Shown: positions 24,778-33,545, counted from the stretch's first letter. The stretch: 36,790 bases of DNA from Bacteroidales bacterium (GCA_017632935.1 JAGBQJ010000004.1:1-36790); one strand, 5' to 3'. The notes: generated by a model from the sequence alone, not told the origin. Numbers and translations are program-made.

Positions 24778-24806
24778 AAAAAATTTCATTCAGTGTCCTA
24801 AAAAGC

Positions 24807-25565
24807 TCAGAAAGAAAGCATTTTATCCGCTTCAAGCCATCCAATGCTGCCGTTGGCGATTCGGACCTTATTCCAGCCGTTTGAAGTCTCCAAAATGGTC
24901 ACTTTAGTACCTTCGTGCAATACAAAGAGGTCGACACTGGCTTCGGCAGGCGAACTCTTCACAGTCACCGTGGGCGTCATGATGATGGCCTGGTCTTGGG
25001 TGTTAGCGGCATGCCTGAGCTGGGCCGCGAAGACCACCGAAATGGCAAAAACGATGAGGAAGATGATGCCCATGAAGAAACCCAACTTGCGCAACCCGAC
25101 GCGGCGCGAACGGAAAAACAGGAAAGCGCAAATAAGCAGCAGCGCAAAAGCCGCCACTGAACACCATGCCCAGAGGTCGCTCGAGCACATCGCCCTTAGA
25201 CTGCGCCACCAGCGTTCGATGAACGACTGGGGCACAGGCTCGATCTTGTCGACAATGGCGAGATTGGCGATTTCGAGGTTGGTACGCGCGTCCTCGTTCG
25301 ACGGGTCGAGCTTCAAGGCCTTCTCGTAGCAATAGATGGCCATGGGGTATTCGCGCATCTTGTAGTAGGCGTTGCCCATGTTGTAATAGACTGGTACCGA
25401 CTCCATATCGGTGTCAAGGATCTTCTGATAGAGCTCCACCGCGTCCTCGTAATTGCCTGAGTTATAGGCTGTATTAGCTTGGTTAAACCAGTCGTCGGCA
25501 GGGTTTTGCGCAAAAGTCCAACCCATCACGGCGAGCATATATATTAATAAGGTGTATCTTTTCAT
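24807..25565 (-). CDS. batE: BatE-type protein: TPR, two membrane segments, SH3 domain
   Basis: 252 residues. Signal peptide (MKRYTLLIYMLAVMGWTFAQ), two to three TPR units (about 22-100: WFNQANTAYNSGNYEDAVELY, YYNMGNAYYKMREYPMAIYCY), two membrane segments (about 128-150 and 160-182), and a C-terminal bacterial SH3 domain ending VRIANGSIGWLEADKM. I chose the ATG at 25565 because AGGAG stands 8 nt upstream, a rare Shine-Dalgarno for this genome; an in-frame ATG at 25583 is possible. Last gene of the Bat operon. Its role in the envelope complex is inferred from family context. Confidence 0.88.
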   Translation of the reverse strand: MKRYTLLIYMLAVMGWTFAQNPADDWFNQANTAYNSGNYEDAVELYQKILDTDMESVPVYYNMGNAYYKMREYPMAIYCYEKALKLDPSNEDARTNLEIANLAIVDKIEPVPQSFIERWWRSLRAMCSSDLWAWCSVAAFALLLICAFLFFRSRRVGLRKLGFFMGIIFLIVFAISVVFAAQLRHAANTQDQAIIMTPTVTVKSSPAEASVDLFVLHEGTKVTILETSNGWNKVRIANGSIGWLEADKMLSF

Positions 25566-25586
25566 TGTTGTTTCTCCTTTCATTCT

Positions 25587-27467
25587 TCAGATTACTTTTT
25601 CCGCTTTCGAAATGACGTCGATGCCTTGCTGGTAGAGGTCATCCATCTTCTCCTCCGCGCTACCAGGGGCGAAACGAGCGAACTCGCAGTAGTTGAGCGT
25701 GTCGACAAACTGTTGCGTCAGCTCATCAGGCACGTTCTTGTCTTTCATGGTCTCGCTCACCGTCTCCATCGACAGTTTGGAACGCTCGATGCCGAGCTTG
25801 TCGGCGATGTAACCCCACAAGGCCTGTGACATCTCCACGTAGAACTTCTCTTGGTCTTTGGCTTTCAGATGTTGGTAGGCGTTTTTCAGTCGGCCACGAG
25901 CCACTTTGTCGGCCTTGCGGTTGCGGTTGGCGGCAGTGTCCTTGGCCAAATCGGCGCGTTTCTTCAGGATGAAAAGCAGGGCGATGAAAACCACCAGCAA
26001 ACCCAGCAATATGGCGAAATAGGTAGTCGAAGCGAAGAAAGTGGTGTGCTTGGGCTTCAGCTGGGCACCGTCGTTCATGATATGACGCACGTCGCTGCCC
26101 AGATATTTGATGTCCTCTTGGTTGGAGGCATACACGCCGCCATCGCCTTCAGTTTCCTTGCCCTTACGCACCGAGAGCTCGTAAGGCTCGGAGAGCAGGG
26201 TCTGATAGGTACCCGTGGAGGGATTGAAGAAAGTGAACTCCACAGGCTGGATGTTGAAGGTGCCGGCCCGACGCGGGATGGCCAGGTACTCAGCCTTTTT
26301 CGTACCCGTTATGCCTTGCCCGTTAAAATCCGTCGAAGTGGTAATTTTAGGGTCATATACCTCAAAATCAGGTGGGAAGACTGGCTCAGGCATCTGTAAC
26401 AACTCGATGTTGCCCGTACCTGAAACGGTCAGCGTGATGGTGACAGCCTCGTTGGTGCTCAACTCCTCTTTGTCGATGGACGAGGTGAACTTATAGTTGC
26501 CCACGGCACCGGCAAAGGAATCGGGTCTACCGTTTTCGGGGAGGCTCTTCACTTCGATGCCGAGCGACTGTGAGGAAAGATCCTTCTGCACATTGGTGAT
26601 ATTGTTGCTGAAGAAGGGGTCGTTGAAAAACGCCTCGAAGGGGTCCATGCTGCGACGACTGCTGCGCTCGGTACGAATCTGGGCGATGCACTCCATCGTC
26701 ATCGGGTCGATGGTGAGCTTGCCTGAACGCTGCGGCACGATGACCACCCTTTGGATTTCGGCCGTCGTGTATTCGATGCCGTTGATGTATTCGCTCGACT
26801 GCTTCAGCTTGCCGCTGTTGTCAGAGAGGTCCTTGGTCCAGAAACCGGCATACGACGGCATCTTGGAGACCGAAACCGACGACACTGGCACCTTGGTGTA
26901 AAGCTTATACACCAGCACAATCTGCTCACCCACATACGCCGACTTCTTGGAAGGGATGCACCTGAGAAACAAATCCTTACCGCTGACTTGAGGGTCGTTG
27001 GTGTTTTGTTGGGCTTGTCCCTGCTGTCCCTGGTTGGACGAGGCACCGCCTCCCCCACCTGATGCGGCATAGCTACCATCGTCGGGCAGCACCTTGATTT
27101 CGAAAGGCTCGCTGCTGACCTTGTTGCCATCAACCGTAACGGAAGCAGAGCCGATGTGGAAGGTACCCTCACGGCTGGCTTGCAAAGCGTAGGTATAAGA
27201 ATTGCGCGTGGAACGCGTCACCGAGCCGTTGACCATCTGAATGCTGGAACTTGACGAGGTGAACGGACCTCCCAACACGTTGAAGCCCTCAAACGCCGGT
27301 GCCTGGAAATTGCGGCTCTCCGCATTGGCTTCAAACACCACTTGGAAACGCTCGCCCACCACGACTTGCTTCTTGGCCGAGACGGTCAGCGTGGGGGTGT
27401 CTTGCGCCCATGCGGCCATAGGCACAAAACATACCATAAACAATAATAACCGAATTATTCTCTTCAT
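25587..27467 (-). CDS. batD: BatD (BatD-like, oxygen-tolerance) membrane protein
   Basis: 626 residues from the ATG at 27467, the start of the signal peptide (MKRIIRLLLFMVCFVPMAAWAQ); the ORF start at 27644 runs into the neighbouring batC sequence and is rejected. A tandem of Ig-like beta domains follows, matching the BatD family (VVVGERFQVVFEANAES; NEAVTITLTVSGTGNIELLQMPEPVFPPDFEVYDP). A Gly/Gln-rich linker with GGGGG lies near 140-160. One membrane segment at about 488-508 (YFAILLGLLVVFIALLFIL) precedes a cytoplasmic helical tail. Preceded by its own -7 box (27489-27496). Confidence 0.9.
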   Translation of the reverse strand: MKRIIRLLLFMVCFVPMAAWAQDTPTLTVSAKKQVVVGERFQVVFEANAESRNFQAPAFEGFNVLGGPFTSSSSSIQMVNGSVTRSTRNSYTYALQASREGTFHIGSASVTVDGNKVSSEPFEIKVLPDDGSYAASGGGGGASSNQGQQGQAQQNTNDPQVSGKDLFLRCIPSKKSAYVGEQIVLVYKLYTKVPVSSVSVSKMPSYAGFWTKDLSDNSGKLKQSSEYINGIEYTTAEIQRVVIVPQRSGKLTIDPMTMECIAQIRTERSSRRSMDPFEAFFNDPFFSNNITNVQKDLSSQSLGIEVKSLPENGRPDSFAGAVGNYKFTSSIDKEELSTNEAVTITLTVSGTGNIELLQMPEPVFPPDFEVYDPKITTSTDFNGQGITGTKKAEYLAIPRRAGTFNIQPVEFTFFNPSTGTYQTLLSEPYELSVRKGKETEGDGGVYASNQEDIKYLGSDVRHIMNDGAQLKPKHTTFFASTTYFAILLGLLVVFIALLFILKKRADLAKDTAANRNRKADKVARGRLKNAYQHLKAKDQEKFYVEMSQALWGYIADKLGIERSKLSMETVSETMKDKNVPDELTQQFVDTLNYCEFARFAPGSAEEKMDDLYQQGIDVISKAEKVI

Positions 27468-27488
27468 TGATCCGATATTTTCACGTTG

Positions 27489-27496
27489 CAAAATTA
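27489..27496 (-). promoter_or_regulatory. Internal -7 box before batD
   Basis: The minus strand reads TAATTTTG inside the 64-bp batC-batD gap, 21 bp before the batD ATG. It sits in the short palindrome AAAATTACAATTTT (27490-27503). Confidence 0.55.
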
Positions 27497-27506
27497 CAAT
27501 TTTGGT

Positions 27507-27525
27507 GGACGCAAGCATTGCGTCC
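27507..27525. repeat. Small palindromic repeat, GGACGCA type, copy 2
   Basis: GGACGCAA and TTGCGTCC form an 8-bp stem around GCA, followed by CTA on the plus strand. It has the same architecture as the copy at 19653. Confidence 0.65.
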
Positions 27526-27531
27526 CTATAA

Positions 27532-28536
27532 TTACCAATCTTTGTCGGTTTTCTTTTTGGGTTGTTGACGGACTTTTTGTTCGTTGACCTTCTCCATGGT
27601 CTTCTTCTCTTGGTTTTCGAGGGCATCCAGCATGCGTTGGGCATCTTCCTTCGACATCTCCTGACTCTGTTGCGGTTGTTGCTGCTGTTTCTGCTGGTCC
27701 TGCTGTTGTTGCTGGTCTTGCTGACCCTGTTGCTGATCTTGCTGATCCTGTTGTTGCTCTTGGTCTTGTTGCTGATCCTGTTGATCCTGCTGTTGGTCTT
27801 GTTGGTCTTGCTGTTGTTGCTGCTGATCTTGCTGCTGTTGCTGATCTTGCTGCTGTTGTTGGTCCTTATTGTCGTTCTTGTCGAACTCAGCCGTCACCAG
27901 CACATCGAACTTGGGCATGATGAAGCCCTTGTCGTCAGCTTCCACCGTCACATCCTGATGGTCGGCGCGGACCACAATATACTGCTTCAAGGCATAGCCC
28001 TTCTCAGGCTGCGCCTTCAGCGCAATGCGTTGTCCGTTGAAAGCCTCTGTCTCCTTCACCTCAACGCTACCGTGTTCAGGCTGCACCACATAGATCTTGC
28101 TCTTCACCAGATGGGCGCGGCAATACTCGAGGTTGTACAAGGCGTTCTCGTTCTCTGGATTCATCGCCAGCGATACCTTATATATATTAAAAGCGTCGTA
28201 ATACCTGTCCTGCGCCAACAGGCAGTTGCCCATGTTGAACACCGCATCCGACTTCAGCTTGGCATCGGGCGACATGTCCACCACCTTTTGAAATGCGGCA
28301 AAGGCGCTGTCGTACTGCTGCATACCATAATAGGCGTCACCCAAGTTGAATTGCGCTTTGGTGTTGTTGGGGCTCGCTTCCAAGACCTCTTTGTATTTGG
28401 CGATGGCCTCCACGTAATTCGACCTCCTGTACTTGCGGTTGCCCTTGCGGATGGTCTTCTCCTCATTCTGTGCCGAGACCGTCAGAACGGAAGACAATAA
28501 AACAATGATGGTCAGATATTTAATGAATTTATTCAT
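27532..28536 (-). CDS. batC: BatC-type TPR protein with added beta-repeat domain and Q/D-rich tract
   Basis: 334 residues from the ATG at 28536; the ORF extends to a TTG at 28548, which I reject. Signal peptide to about residue 22. TPR units fill about 26-141 (QFNLGDAYYGMQQYDSAFAAF; VFNMGNCLLAQDRYYDAFNIY). Residues about 147-219 look like a divergent InlB-type/bacterial repeat (HGSVEVKETEAF, then KAQPEKGYALKQYIV, then FIMPKFDVLVTAEF). Residues about 225-292 are almost only Gln and Asp in DQQQ-type repeats. A short charged tail follows (MSKEDAQRMLDALENQEKK), typical of BatC C-termini. It overlaps batB by 8 bp. The beta-repeat domain is not something I associate with standard BatC. Confidence 0.88.
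   Translation of the reverse strand: MNKFIKYLTIIVLLSSVLTVSAQNEEKTIRKGNRKYRRSNYVEAIAKYKEVLEASPNNTKAQFNLGDAYYGMQQYDSAFAAFQKVVDMSPDAKLKSDAVFNMGNCLLAQDRYYDAFNIYKVSLAMNPENENALYNLEYCRAHLVKSKIYVVQPEHGSVEVKETEAFNGQRIALKAQPEKGYALKQYIVVRADHQDVTVEADDKGFIMPKFDVLVTAEFDKNDNKDQQQQQDQQQQQDQQQQQQDQQDQQQDQQDQQQDQEQQQDQQDQQQGQQDQQQQQDQQKQQQQPQQSQEMSKEDAQRMLDALENQEKKTMEKVNEQKVRQQPKKKTDKDW
27650..27875. repeat. Trinucleotide-rich repeat tract coding the BatC Gln/Asp region
   Basis: On the plus strand, CTG, TTG and GTT/GAT triplets alternate in irregular units such as TGTTGCTGATCT. Each unit length is a multiple of 3, so length change keeps the frame. Confidence 0.75.
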
Positions 28537-29581
28537 CTTTCTTCTCAAAAATGTTAAACTTCTTTTCCCAAGCTCTCTTGCTCGAAGAGATGAGAATTTC
28601 TATCAGCAGGAGTACGATGGCGGCACCCACAAACCACTGGAACTGGTCCTCGTAGTCAGTGAATACTTTGGCTTCGATTTCCGTCTTGTCCAACTTGCTG
28701 ATGTCCTCATAGATCTTGCTCAAGCCCACGTTGGAGTTGCTGGCGCGGACATAAACACCGTTGCCAGCGGAGGCAATCCTTTGCAGCATCTGCTCGTCGA
28801 GGCGGGTGATGATGGTGGTGCCATTCTTGTCCTTGCGGTAGCCCGTCTGGTGGCCGTATTGGTTGTATTCCGGAATCGGGGCGCCTTCGGCGAGACCCAT
28901 TCCGATGGTATAGATATGCACATCCTGTTTGGCCGCCTCTTGAGCGGCTTTCACAGCAGCGTCGTTCTCGTGGTCCTCACCGTCGGAGATGATGACGATG
29001 GCGCGGCTGTGGGCTTCATCGGGGAAAGACTTCATCGCCAGGTTGATGGCTTCGGCAATGGCAGTACCCTGCGAGGCCACCAGCTTCGTGTTGATGGTCG
29101 AGAGGAACATCTTCGCCGCCGAATAGTCGGTGGTGATGGGCAGCTGAACGTATGCCTTGTCGGCAAAGACGATGATGCCGAGACGGTCGCCACGCATCTC
29201 GCTGATGAGCTTGTTGATGGCCTGCTTAGAGCGTTCCATACGACTGGGGACGATGTCCTCTGCGTTCATCGAATTGGATACGTCGACAGCGATGTAAAGG
29301 TCGATGCCCTCTCGTTTTACTTCCTCCATCTTACTGCCGCTCTGCAAATTAGCCAAGGCCAAAATAGAGCAGGCAATGACGAGTAAGAAGATGATGAACT
29401 TGAGGATGGAACGACGGGAAGAATAACTCGGCACCAGCTGTTCGCGCATCCCGATGTGGGCGAAACGCTCGAAACGACGCTTTTGGCCAATGCGGAACAA
29501 GATATAGATGATGACCAAAACCGGTATGACTAGCAACCAGTAGAGGTACTCGGGATGTTCGAATCGCAATACGTTTTCCAT
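28529..29581 (-). CDS. batB: BatB, VWA-domain membrane protein
   Basis: 350 residues. Two N-terminal membrane segments (about 12-30 and 59-78) precede a VWA domain with an intact MIDAS: DVSNS (100-104), the QGTAIAEA threonine loop and ISDGEDHEN. A C-terminal membrane segment at about 318-335 (WFVGAAIVLLLIEILI) is the usual Bat topology, placing the VWA domain in the periplasm. It starts 4 bp after batA ends and overlaps batC by 8 bp. Confidence 0.93.
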   Translation of the reverse strand: MENVLRFEHPEYLYWLLVIPVLVIIYILFRIGQKRRFERFAHIGMREQLVPSYSSRRSILKFIIFLLVIACSILALANLQSGSKMEEVKREGIDLYIAVDVSNSMNAEDIVPSRMERSKQAINKLISEMRGDRLGIIVFADKAYVQLPITTDYSAAKMFLSTINTKLVASQGTAIAEAINLAMKSFPDEAHSRAIVIISDGEDHENDAAVKAAQEAAKQDVHIYTIGMGLAEGAPIPEYNQYGHQTGYRKDKNGTTIITRLDEQMLQRIASAGNGVYVRASNSNVGLSKIYEDISKLDKTEIEAKVFTDYEDQFQWFVGAAIVLLLIEILISSSKRAWEKKFNIFEKKDE

Positions 29582-29585
29582 AGCT

Positions 29586-30587
29586 TTAATCGGTTAAAGT
29601 TCTGAAAATAGTTTTACGCAGCAAGAACTCAAGCAGCAGCAAGGCGATAGCCCAGGCCACCAGCGGATAAAACTCCTCGTGGAGGCGGCGGAACTCCGTC
29701 ACCTCGATCTTGGAGCGTTCCAACTTGTCGATTTCCTGATAGATCTCGTCCAACTTCTTGTTGTTGTTGGCGCGGTAGTACTTGCCGCCCGTCGAGTTGG
29801 CAATGGTGGTGAGCAACTTCTCATCGATTTCCACCTTAATCTGTTGAATGACCGTTCTGCCGAAGAAGTCCTGCACAGGATAAGGGGCGGTGCCGTATGT
29901 ACCCACGCCAATGGTGTAGACACGGATGCCATATAGCTTGGCGATTTCAGCGGCAGTGTACGGGTCGACGGAGCCGGCGTTGTTCATGCCATCGGTGAGC
30001 AAGATAACCACTTTTGAGATGGCTTCGCTGTCCTTAAGTCTGCTGATGGCAGTGGCTAAGCCGTCACCGATGGCGGTGCCGTCCTCGATGAGGCCGTTTT
30101 TCATCTCAGCCAACATGTTGAGCATTACTGTATGGTCGGTGGTCAAGGGGACTTGGGTGAAGGTCTCACCCGAGAAGATGACCAGTCCCATACGGTCGCC
30201 GGGGCGGTCCTTCACAAAGTCGGAGGCCACGTTCTTGGCGGCTGTCAAGCGGTCGGGCTTCAGGTCGCGGGCCAGCATAGAGCCCGAGACGTCCATGGCC
30301 ATCACGATGTCGATGCCTTCGATGTTGGAAGTCGAATTGGTCGAGGAGCTCTGCGGACGGGCTATGGCCACGATGAGCAAGGCCAAGGCCGCCATCTTCA
30401 AGGCGAAGAGCAGGTGGCGCATAATGCCTTTCCAAGTCCTGGGCAACTTGACCATCCCCTTCATGTCGGAGAAAGTCACAGCAGCCTCTTGTTTCTTATG
30501 ACGCAGGATGTACCAAATGATGGCCAGCGGCACCAAGAGCAAGAGCCACAGCAGCTTGGGATTCGCAAATTCAATGTTTTCAAACAT
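29586..30587 (-). CDS. batA: BatA, VWA-domain membrane protein
   Basis: 333 residues. Membrane segments at about 10-28 and 57-76, VWA domain with MIDAS DVSGS (99-103), EDGTAIGDGL and LLTDGMNN, and a C-terminal membrane segment (about 311-325, YPLVAWAIALLLLEFLL). Paralogue of the adjacent batB. The start overlaps the upstream membrane-protein gene by 8 bp. Inferred to assemble with BatB and the MoxR ATPase, as in other MoxR-VWA systems. Confidence 0.93.
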   Translation of the reverse strand: MFENIEFANPKLLWLLLLVPLAIIWYILRHKKQEAAVTFSDMKGMVKLPRTWKGIMRHLLFALKMAALALLIVAIARPQSSSTNSTSNIEGIDIVMAMDVSGSMLARDLKPDRLTAAKNVASDFVKDRPGDRMGLVIFSGETFTQVPLTTDHTVMLNMLAEMKNGLIEDGTAIGDGLATAISRLKDSEAISKVVILLTDGMNNAGSVDPYTAAEIAKLYGIRVYTIGVGTYGTAPYPVQDFFGRTVIQQIKVEIDEKLLTTIANSTGGKYYRANNNKKLDEIYQEIDKLERSKIEVTEFRRLHEEFYPLVAWAIALLLLEFLLRKTIFRTLTD

Positions 30588-31608
30588 CTTTCACCTCCTC
30601 CTTTACTGCGGGTTCCTCTTGTTTCACTTTCTTCATCTCGGCAAGCCTCGCTTCCTCTTCGGCTTTGCGCTGCTTGTATTGCAAATAACTTTCGTTGACG
30701 AAGTCGGTCATGCTGTTCATGGCGTTTTCGCTTTCCAGATTGGCTGCCGAATACTTGGCGAACTTCACCAAGTCGGCCACTTCCATGGTCTCTTTCAACT
30801 TGTTGTAGGTCTCTGGCGAGAAATGCAGCGGCTTGACCTCCTCGAGGATGTCGTCGGTGGTCATCTCGACAGCGTTGACGCCAAACTGGCCTTCGATATA
30901 TTCGCGAGCAATGTCGGTCAGCGAGGAGAAATACTCCTTCACCTTGCCCGACTGCCAGAGCTTTTGCTGACGTAGGCTCTCGAGGTCGCCCACCGCCTTG
31001 TCATAAGGCGGAATGACGGGTCCGCGAACGATATTGCCGTCGACGTCCACCTTGGGTTTGCGGTGCTTCAGCCAATACCAAACGCCAAAGGCAATCAGCA
31101 CCAACACCAGCGCACCGAGAATCCAAGGGAATACCTCTTTAAACTTTATTGGTGCAGCGATGGGCTCCACGATGGGCTTGTAAGCCTGTGTGGTGTCGAC
31201 CGTCATGGTGGTCGAGTAAAGACGGATGGGGTCAGTATAGGCTTTCAGGCGTTCTGGATCGTCGAAAGAGCGGGCATAGGTCAGGCCGACGGATGGCACT
31301 TGGATTTGTCCCGTGTCGAATGCCATCAGGGTCAGCTGCTGCTTCACGATGACATTGCTGTCAGCATCAGCAGACCGCTCCACCTCGCCTCGCTTGATGA
31401 TGTCGATCTGGTCCGACAGCGTGTCGATGCTGAAGTCGTTCCATTCCACGAACCAGCCATAGGGCACCTTGAGACTCAAGTCGAGCGTGAAAGGCTTTCC
31501 CACCTGCACTTTCGTGTCGTTGACCTTGCCTTCCACCTCCACGTTTTGCGCCTTGAGGCCACCCAACAGGGCGAACATCGCCATCAATATCAAAACATAT
31601 TTCTTCAT
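30580..31608 (-). CDS. Bat-operon membrane protein (BatD-N/DUF4381-like), unknown function
   Basis: 342 residues. Signal peptide MKKYVLILMAMFALLGGLKAQ, an Ig-like periplasmic domain (22-150) of the same general style as BatD, one membrane segment at about 160-180 (WILGALVLVLIAFGVWYWL), then a cytoplasmic helical domain (KVKEYFSSLTDIAREYIEGQFGVNAVEMTTDDIL) that recalls DUF4381 proteins and a charged Glu/Lys tail. Genes like this sit between DUF58 and batA in other Bacteroidota Bat loci. Overlaps both neighbours: 4 nt (ATGA) with DUF58 and 8 nt with batA. Confidence 0.82.
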   Translation of the reverse strand: MKKYVLILMAMFALLGGLKAQNVEVEGKVNDTKVQVGKPFTLDLSLKVPYGWFVEWNDFSIDTLSDQIDIIKRGEVERSADADSNVIVKQQLTLMAFDTGQIQVPSVGLTYARSFDDPERLKAYTDPIRLYSTTMTVDTTQAYKPIVEPIAAPIKFKEVFPWILGALVLVLIAFGVWYWLKHRKPKVDVDGNIVRGPVIPPYDKAVGDLESLRQQKLWQSGKVKEYFSSLTDIAREYIEGQFGVNAVEMTTDDILEEVKPLHFSPETYNKLKETMEVADLVKFAKYSAANLESENAMNSMTDFVNESYLQYKQRKAEEEARLAEMKKVKQEEPAVKEEVKDV

Positions 31609-32483
31609 CTTCTTGCCTCCCTTTTCTTAAAGAGTTGCATCAAAGGTTTCACATAGTCTTCGTCGGTGTAAATCAGCGAGTTGTCGATACCGTGTTTGGT
31701 AAACTCGCGGTTCAGTTCCAACGATTTGTATTGGATCATCTGCTGGTAGGCACGGTTCCATGCGCGGCTTGAGGTGTTGACCCAGCGTTCCTTGCCCGTC
31801 TCCGAGTCGCGGAACTTCACCAATCCCACCTTGGGGATATCCATCTCGCGGCGGTCAGTGATGCGCAGGGCGACAAGGTCATGCTTGTTGGCGCAGATCT
31901 GCATTTCCTTCTCGAAATCTTTGTCCGTCATGAAGTCGGAAATGAGGAAGGCCGTGGTGCGGCGCTTAATGGCCGAGGTCAGGAAACGCAGGCCCTCACC
32001 GATGTCGGTGCCACGCTCCGTCGGCTTGAAGTCGACGATCTCGCGGATGATGCGCAGGATATGCGAGCTACCCTTCTTGGGCGGGATGAACTTCTCCACC
32101 TTGCTGCTGAAGAAAATCACGCCCACCTTGTCGTTGTTCTGGATAGCAGAAAACGCCAAGACCGCTGCCAATTCGGCGGTCAGATCACGTTTCGACTGGC
32201 TCTGTGAGCCGAAATCGTTGGAACCCGACACGTCGATGAGCAGCATCACCGTCATCTCACGCTCTTCCTCGAAAACCTTGACGAAAGGATGGTTGAAACG
32301 AGCCGTAACGTTCCAATCGATGTTGCGGATGTCATCGCCGTACTCGTACTCACGCACCTCGCTGAAGGTCATACCACGCCCCTTAAAGGCGCTGTGGTAC
32401 TGTCCCGAAAAAATGTGATTCGAGAGACCTCGCGTCTTGATTTCGATTTTTCTAACCTTTTTGAAAATTTCTGTTGATTCCAT
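31605..32483 (-). CDS. DUF58 / VWA-like protein of the MoxR system
   Basis: 292 residues, no signal peptide. The DUF58 signature is GMTFSEVREYEYGDDIRNIDWNVTAR (37-62), followed by a VWA-type fold with MIDAS DVSGS (84-88) and the FLISDFMTD segment. Cytoplasmic. In MoxR operons this protein is the expected partner of the AAA+ ATPase. It follows moxR by 40 bp containing a short tandem repeat, and its stop overlaps the next start (ATGA). Confidence 0.93.
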   Translation of the reverse strand: MESTEIFKKVRKIEIKTRGLSNHIFSGQYHSAFKGRGMTFSEVREYEYGDDIRNIDWNVTARFNHPFVKVFEEEREMTVMLLIDVSGSNDFGSQSQSKRDLTAELAAVLAFSAIQNNDKVGVIFFSSKVEKFIPPKKGSSHILRIIREIVDFKPTERGTDIGEGLRFLTSAIKRRTTAFLISDFMTDKDFEKEMQICANKHDLVALRITDRREMDIPKVGLVKFRDSETGKERWVNTSSRAWNRAYQQMIQYKSLELNREFTKHGIDNSLIYTDEDYVKPLMQLFKKREARR

Positions 32484-32484
32484 T

Positions 32485-32520
32485 TCTCAACTCTAAACTC
32501 TCAACTCTAAACTCTCAACT
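32485..32520. repeat. 14-bp tandem repeat between moxR and the DUF58 gene
   Basis: CTCAACTCTAAACT occurs twice, followed by a partial third copy (CTCAACT) before AAATT. It occupies almost the whole 40-bp gap. Confidence 0.7.
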
Positions 32521-32523
32521 AAA

Positions 32524-33516
32524 TTACGGCACCTCTATGGTATTCAGGATCTCGTTGATGATTTCTTCGGTGGTGATATTTTCGGCTTCGGCCTCGTAGG
32601 TCAGGCCGATACGGTGGCGCAGCACGTCGGGAGCCACGGCACGAATGTCCTCGGGGATGACATAGCCACGGTGCTTGATGAAGGCGTAGGCCTTGGCTGC
32701 CAGTGCCAGGTTGATGGTGGCACGCGGTGAGCCGCCGTAGCTGATCATGTTGGCGAACTTCTTCAGCTTGTAATCCGAAGGATAACGTGAGGCGAAGACG
32801 ATGTCGGTGATATAGTTCTCAATCTTCTCATCAAGGTAAATCTCACGGCACACCTCGCGGGCGCGGATGATGTCCTCGGGACGCACCACGGCGTTGATCT
32901 TGGCACCTGTGCTGGCAATCTGCTGACGGAGAATCAGTTTCTCCTCATCCTTCTTGGGGTAGTTGATGACCACCTTCAGCATGAAACGGTCCACCTGGGC
33001 CTCGGGCAGCGGATAGGTGCCTTCCTGCTCGATGGGGTTCTGCGTGGCCATGACCAGGAAGGGATCCGGCAGTTGGAAGGTCTCGTCGCCGATGGTCACC
33101 TGATGCTCCTGCATGGCCTCGAGCAAGGCGCTCTGCACCTTGGCAGGAGAACGGTTGATTTCATCAGCGAGGACGAAGTTGGCGAAGATGGGACCGCGAC
33201 GCACCACAAATTCCTCCTTCTTCTGGCTGTAGATCAGTGTACCGATAAGGTCGGCAGGGAGCAGGTCAGGGGTGAATTGGATACGGGCGAAGTCGGCATC
33301 GATGGCACTGGCCATCGACTTGATGGCCAAGGTCTTGGCCAGGCCAGGCACACCTTCAAGGAGGATGTGGCCGTTGGCGAGCAGGCCGATCAAAAGGCGT
33401 TCGGTCATCTGTTTCTGTCCGACGATGACCTTGTTCATTTCAAGATTGATGAGGTCGAGGAATTGACTCTCACGTTGGATTTTTTCGTTCAGTTCACGAA
33501 TGTCAGTTTCTATCAT
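32524..33516 (-). CDS. moxR: MoxR family AAA+ ATPase
   Basis: 330 residues. Walker A GVPGLAKT (55-62), Walker B FVLADE (114-119) followed by the MoxR-typical INRSPAKVQSALLEAMQE, sensor-1 MATQNPIEQEGTYPLPEAQVDRF, and the sensor-2 region YGGSPRATINL. Works as an ATP-driven chaperone or activator for VWA proteins. First gene of the Bat operon. The ATG at 33516 is the only suitable start. A -7 box at 33575-33582 and a perfect 28-bp palindrome at 33546-33573 lie directly upstream. Confidence 0.95.
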   Translation of the reverse strand: MIETDIRELNEKIQRESQFLDLINLEMNKVIVGQKQMTERLLIGLLANGHILLEGVPGLAKTLAIKSMASAIDADFARIQFTPDLLPADLIGTLIYSQKKEEFVVRRGPIFANFVLADEINRSPAKVQSALLEAMQEHQVTIGDETFQLPDPFLVMATQNPIEQEGTYPLPEAQVDRFMLKVVINYPKKDEEKLILRQQIASTGAKINAVVRPEDIIRAREVCREIYLDEKIENYITDIVFASRYPSDYKLKKFANMISYGGSPRATINLALAAKAYAFIKHRGYVIPEDIRAVAPDVLRHRIGLTYEAEAENITTEEIINEILNTIEVP

Positions 33517-33545
33517 TATTGTCAGTTATTTAGTTGTTCAATTTT

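Noticed and set aside
27467-27644. Upstream start at 27644 for batD
   Set aside because: It would run through the batC 3' end and the internal repeat, and the signal peptide begins at 27467.
27650-27875. Possible CRISPR-like or minisatellite array
   Set aside because: The units are irregular triplet repeats inside a coding region, with no spacers and no cas genes nearby.
27562-28500. Leucine-rich 312-residue plus-strand ORF
   Set aside because: It is the reverse of the BatC gene; the poly-Leu stretch is the complement of the Gln codons.
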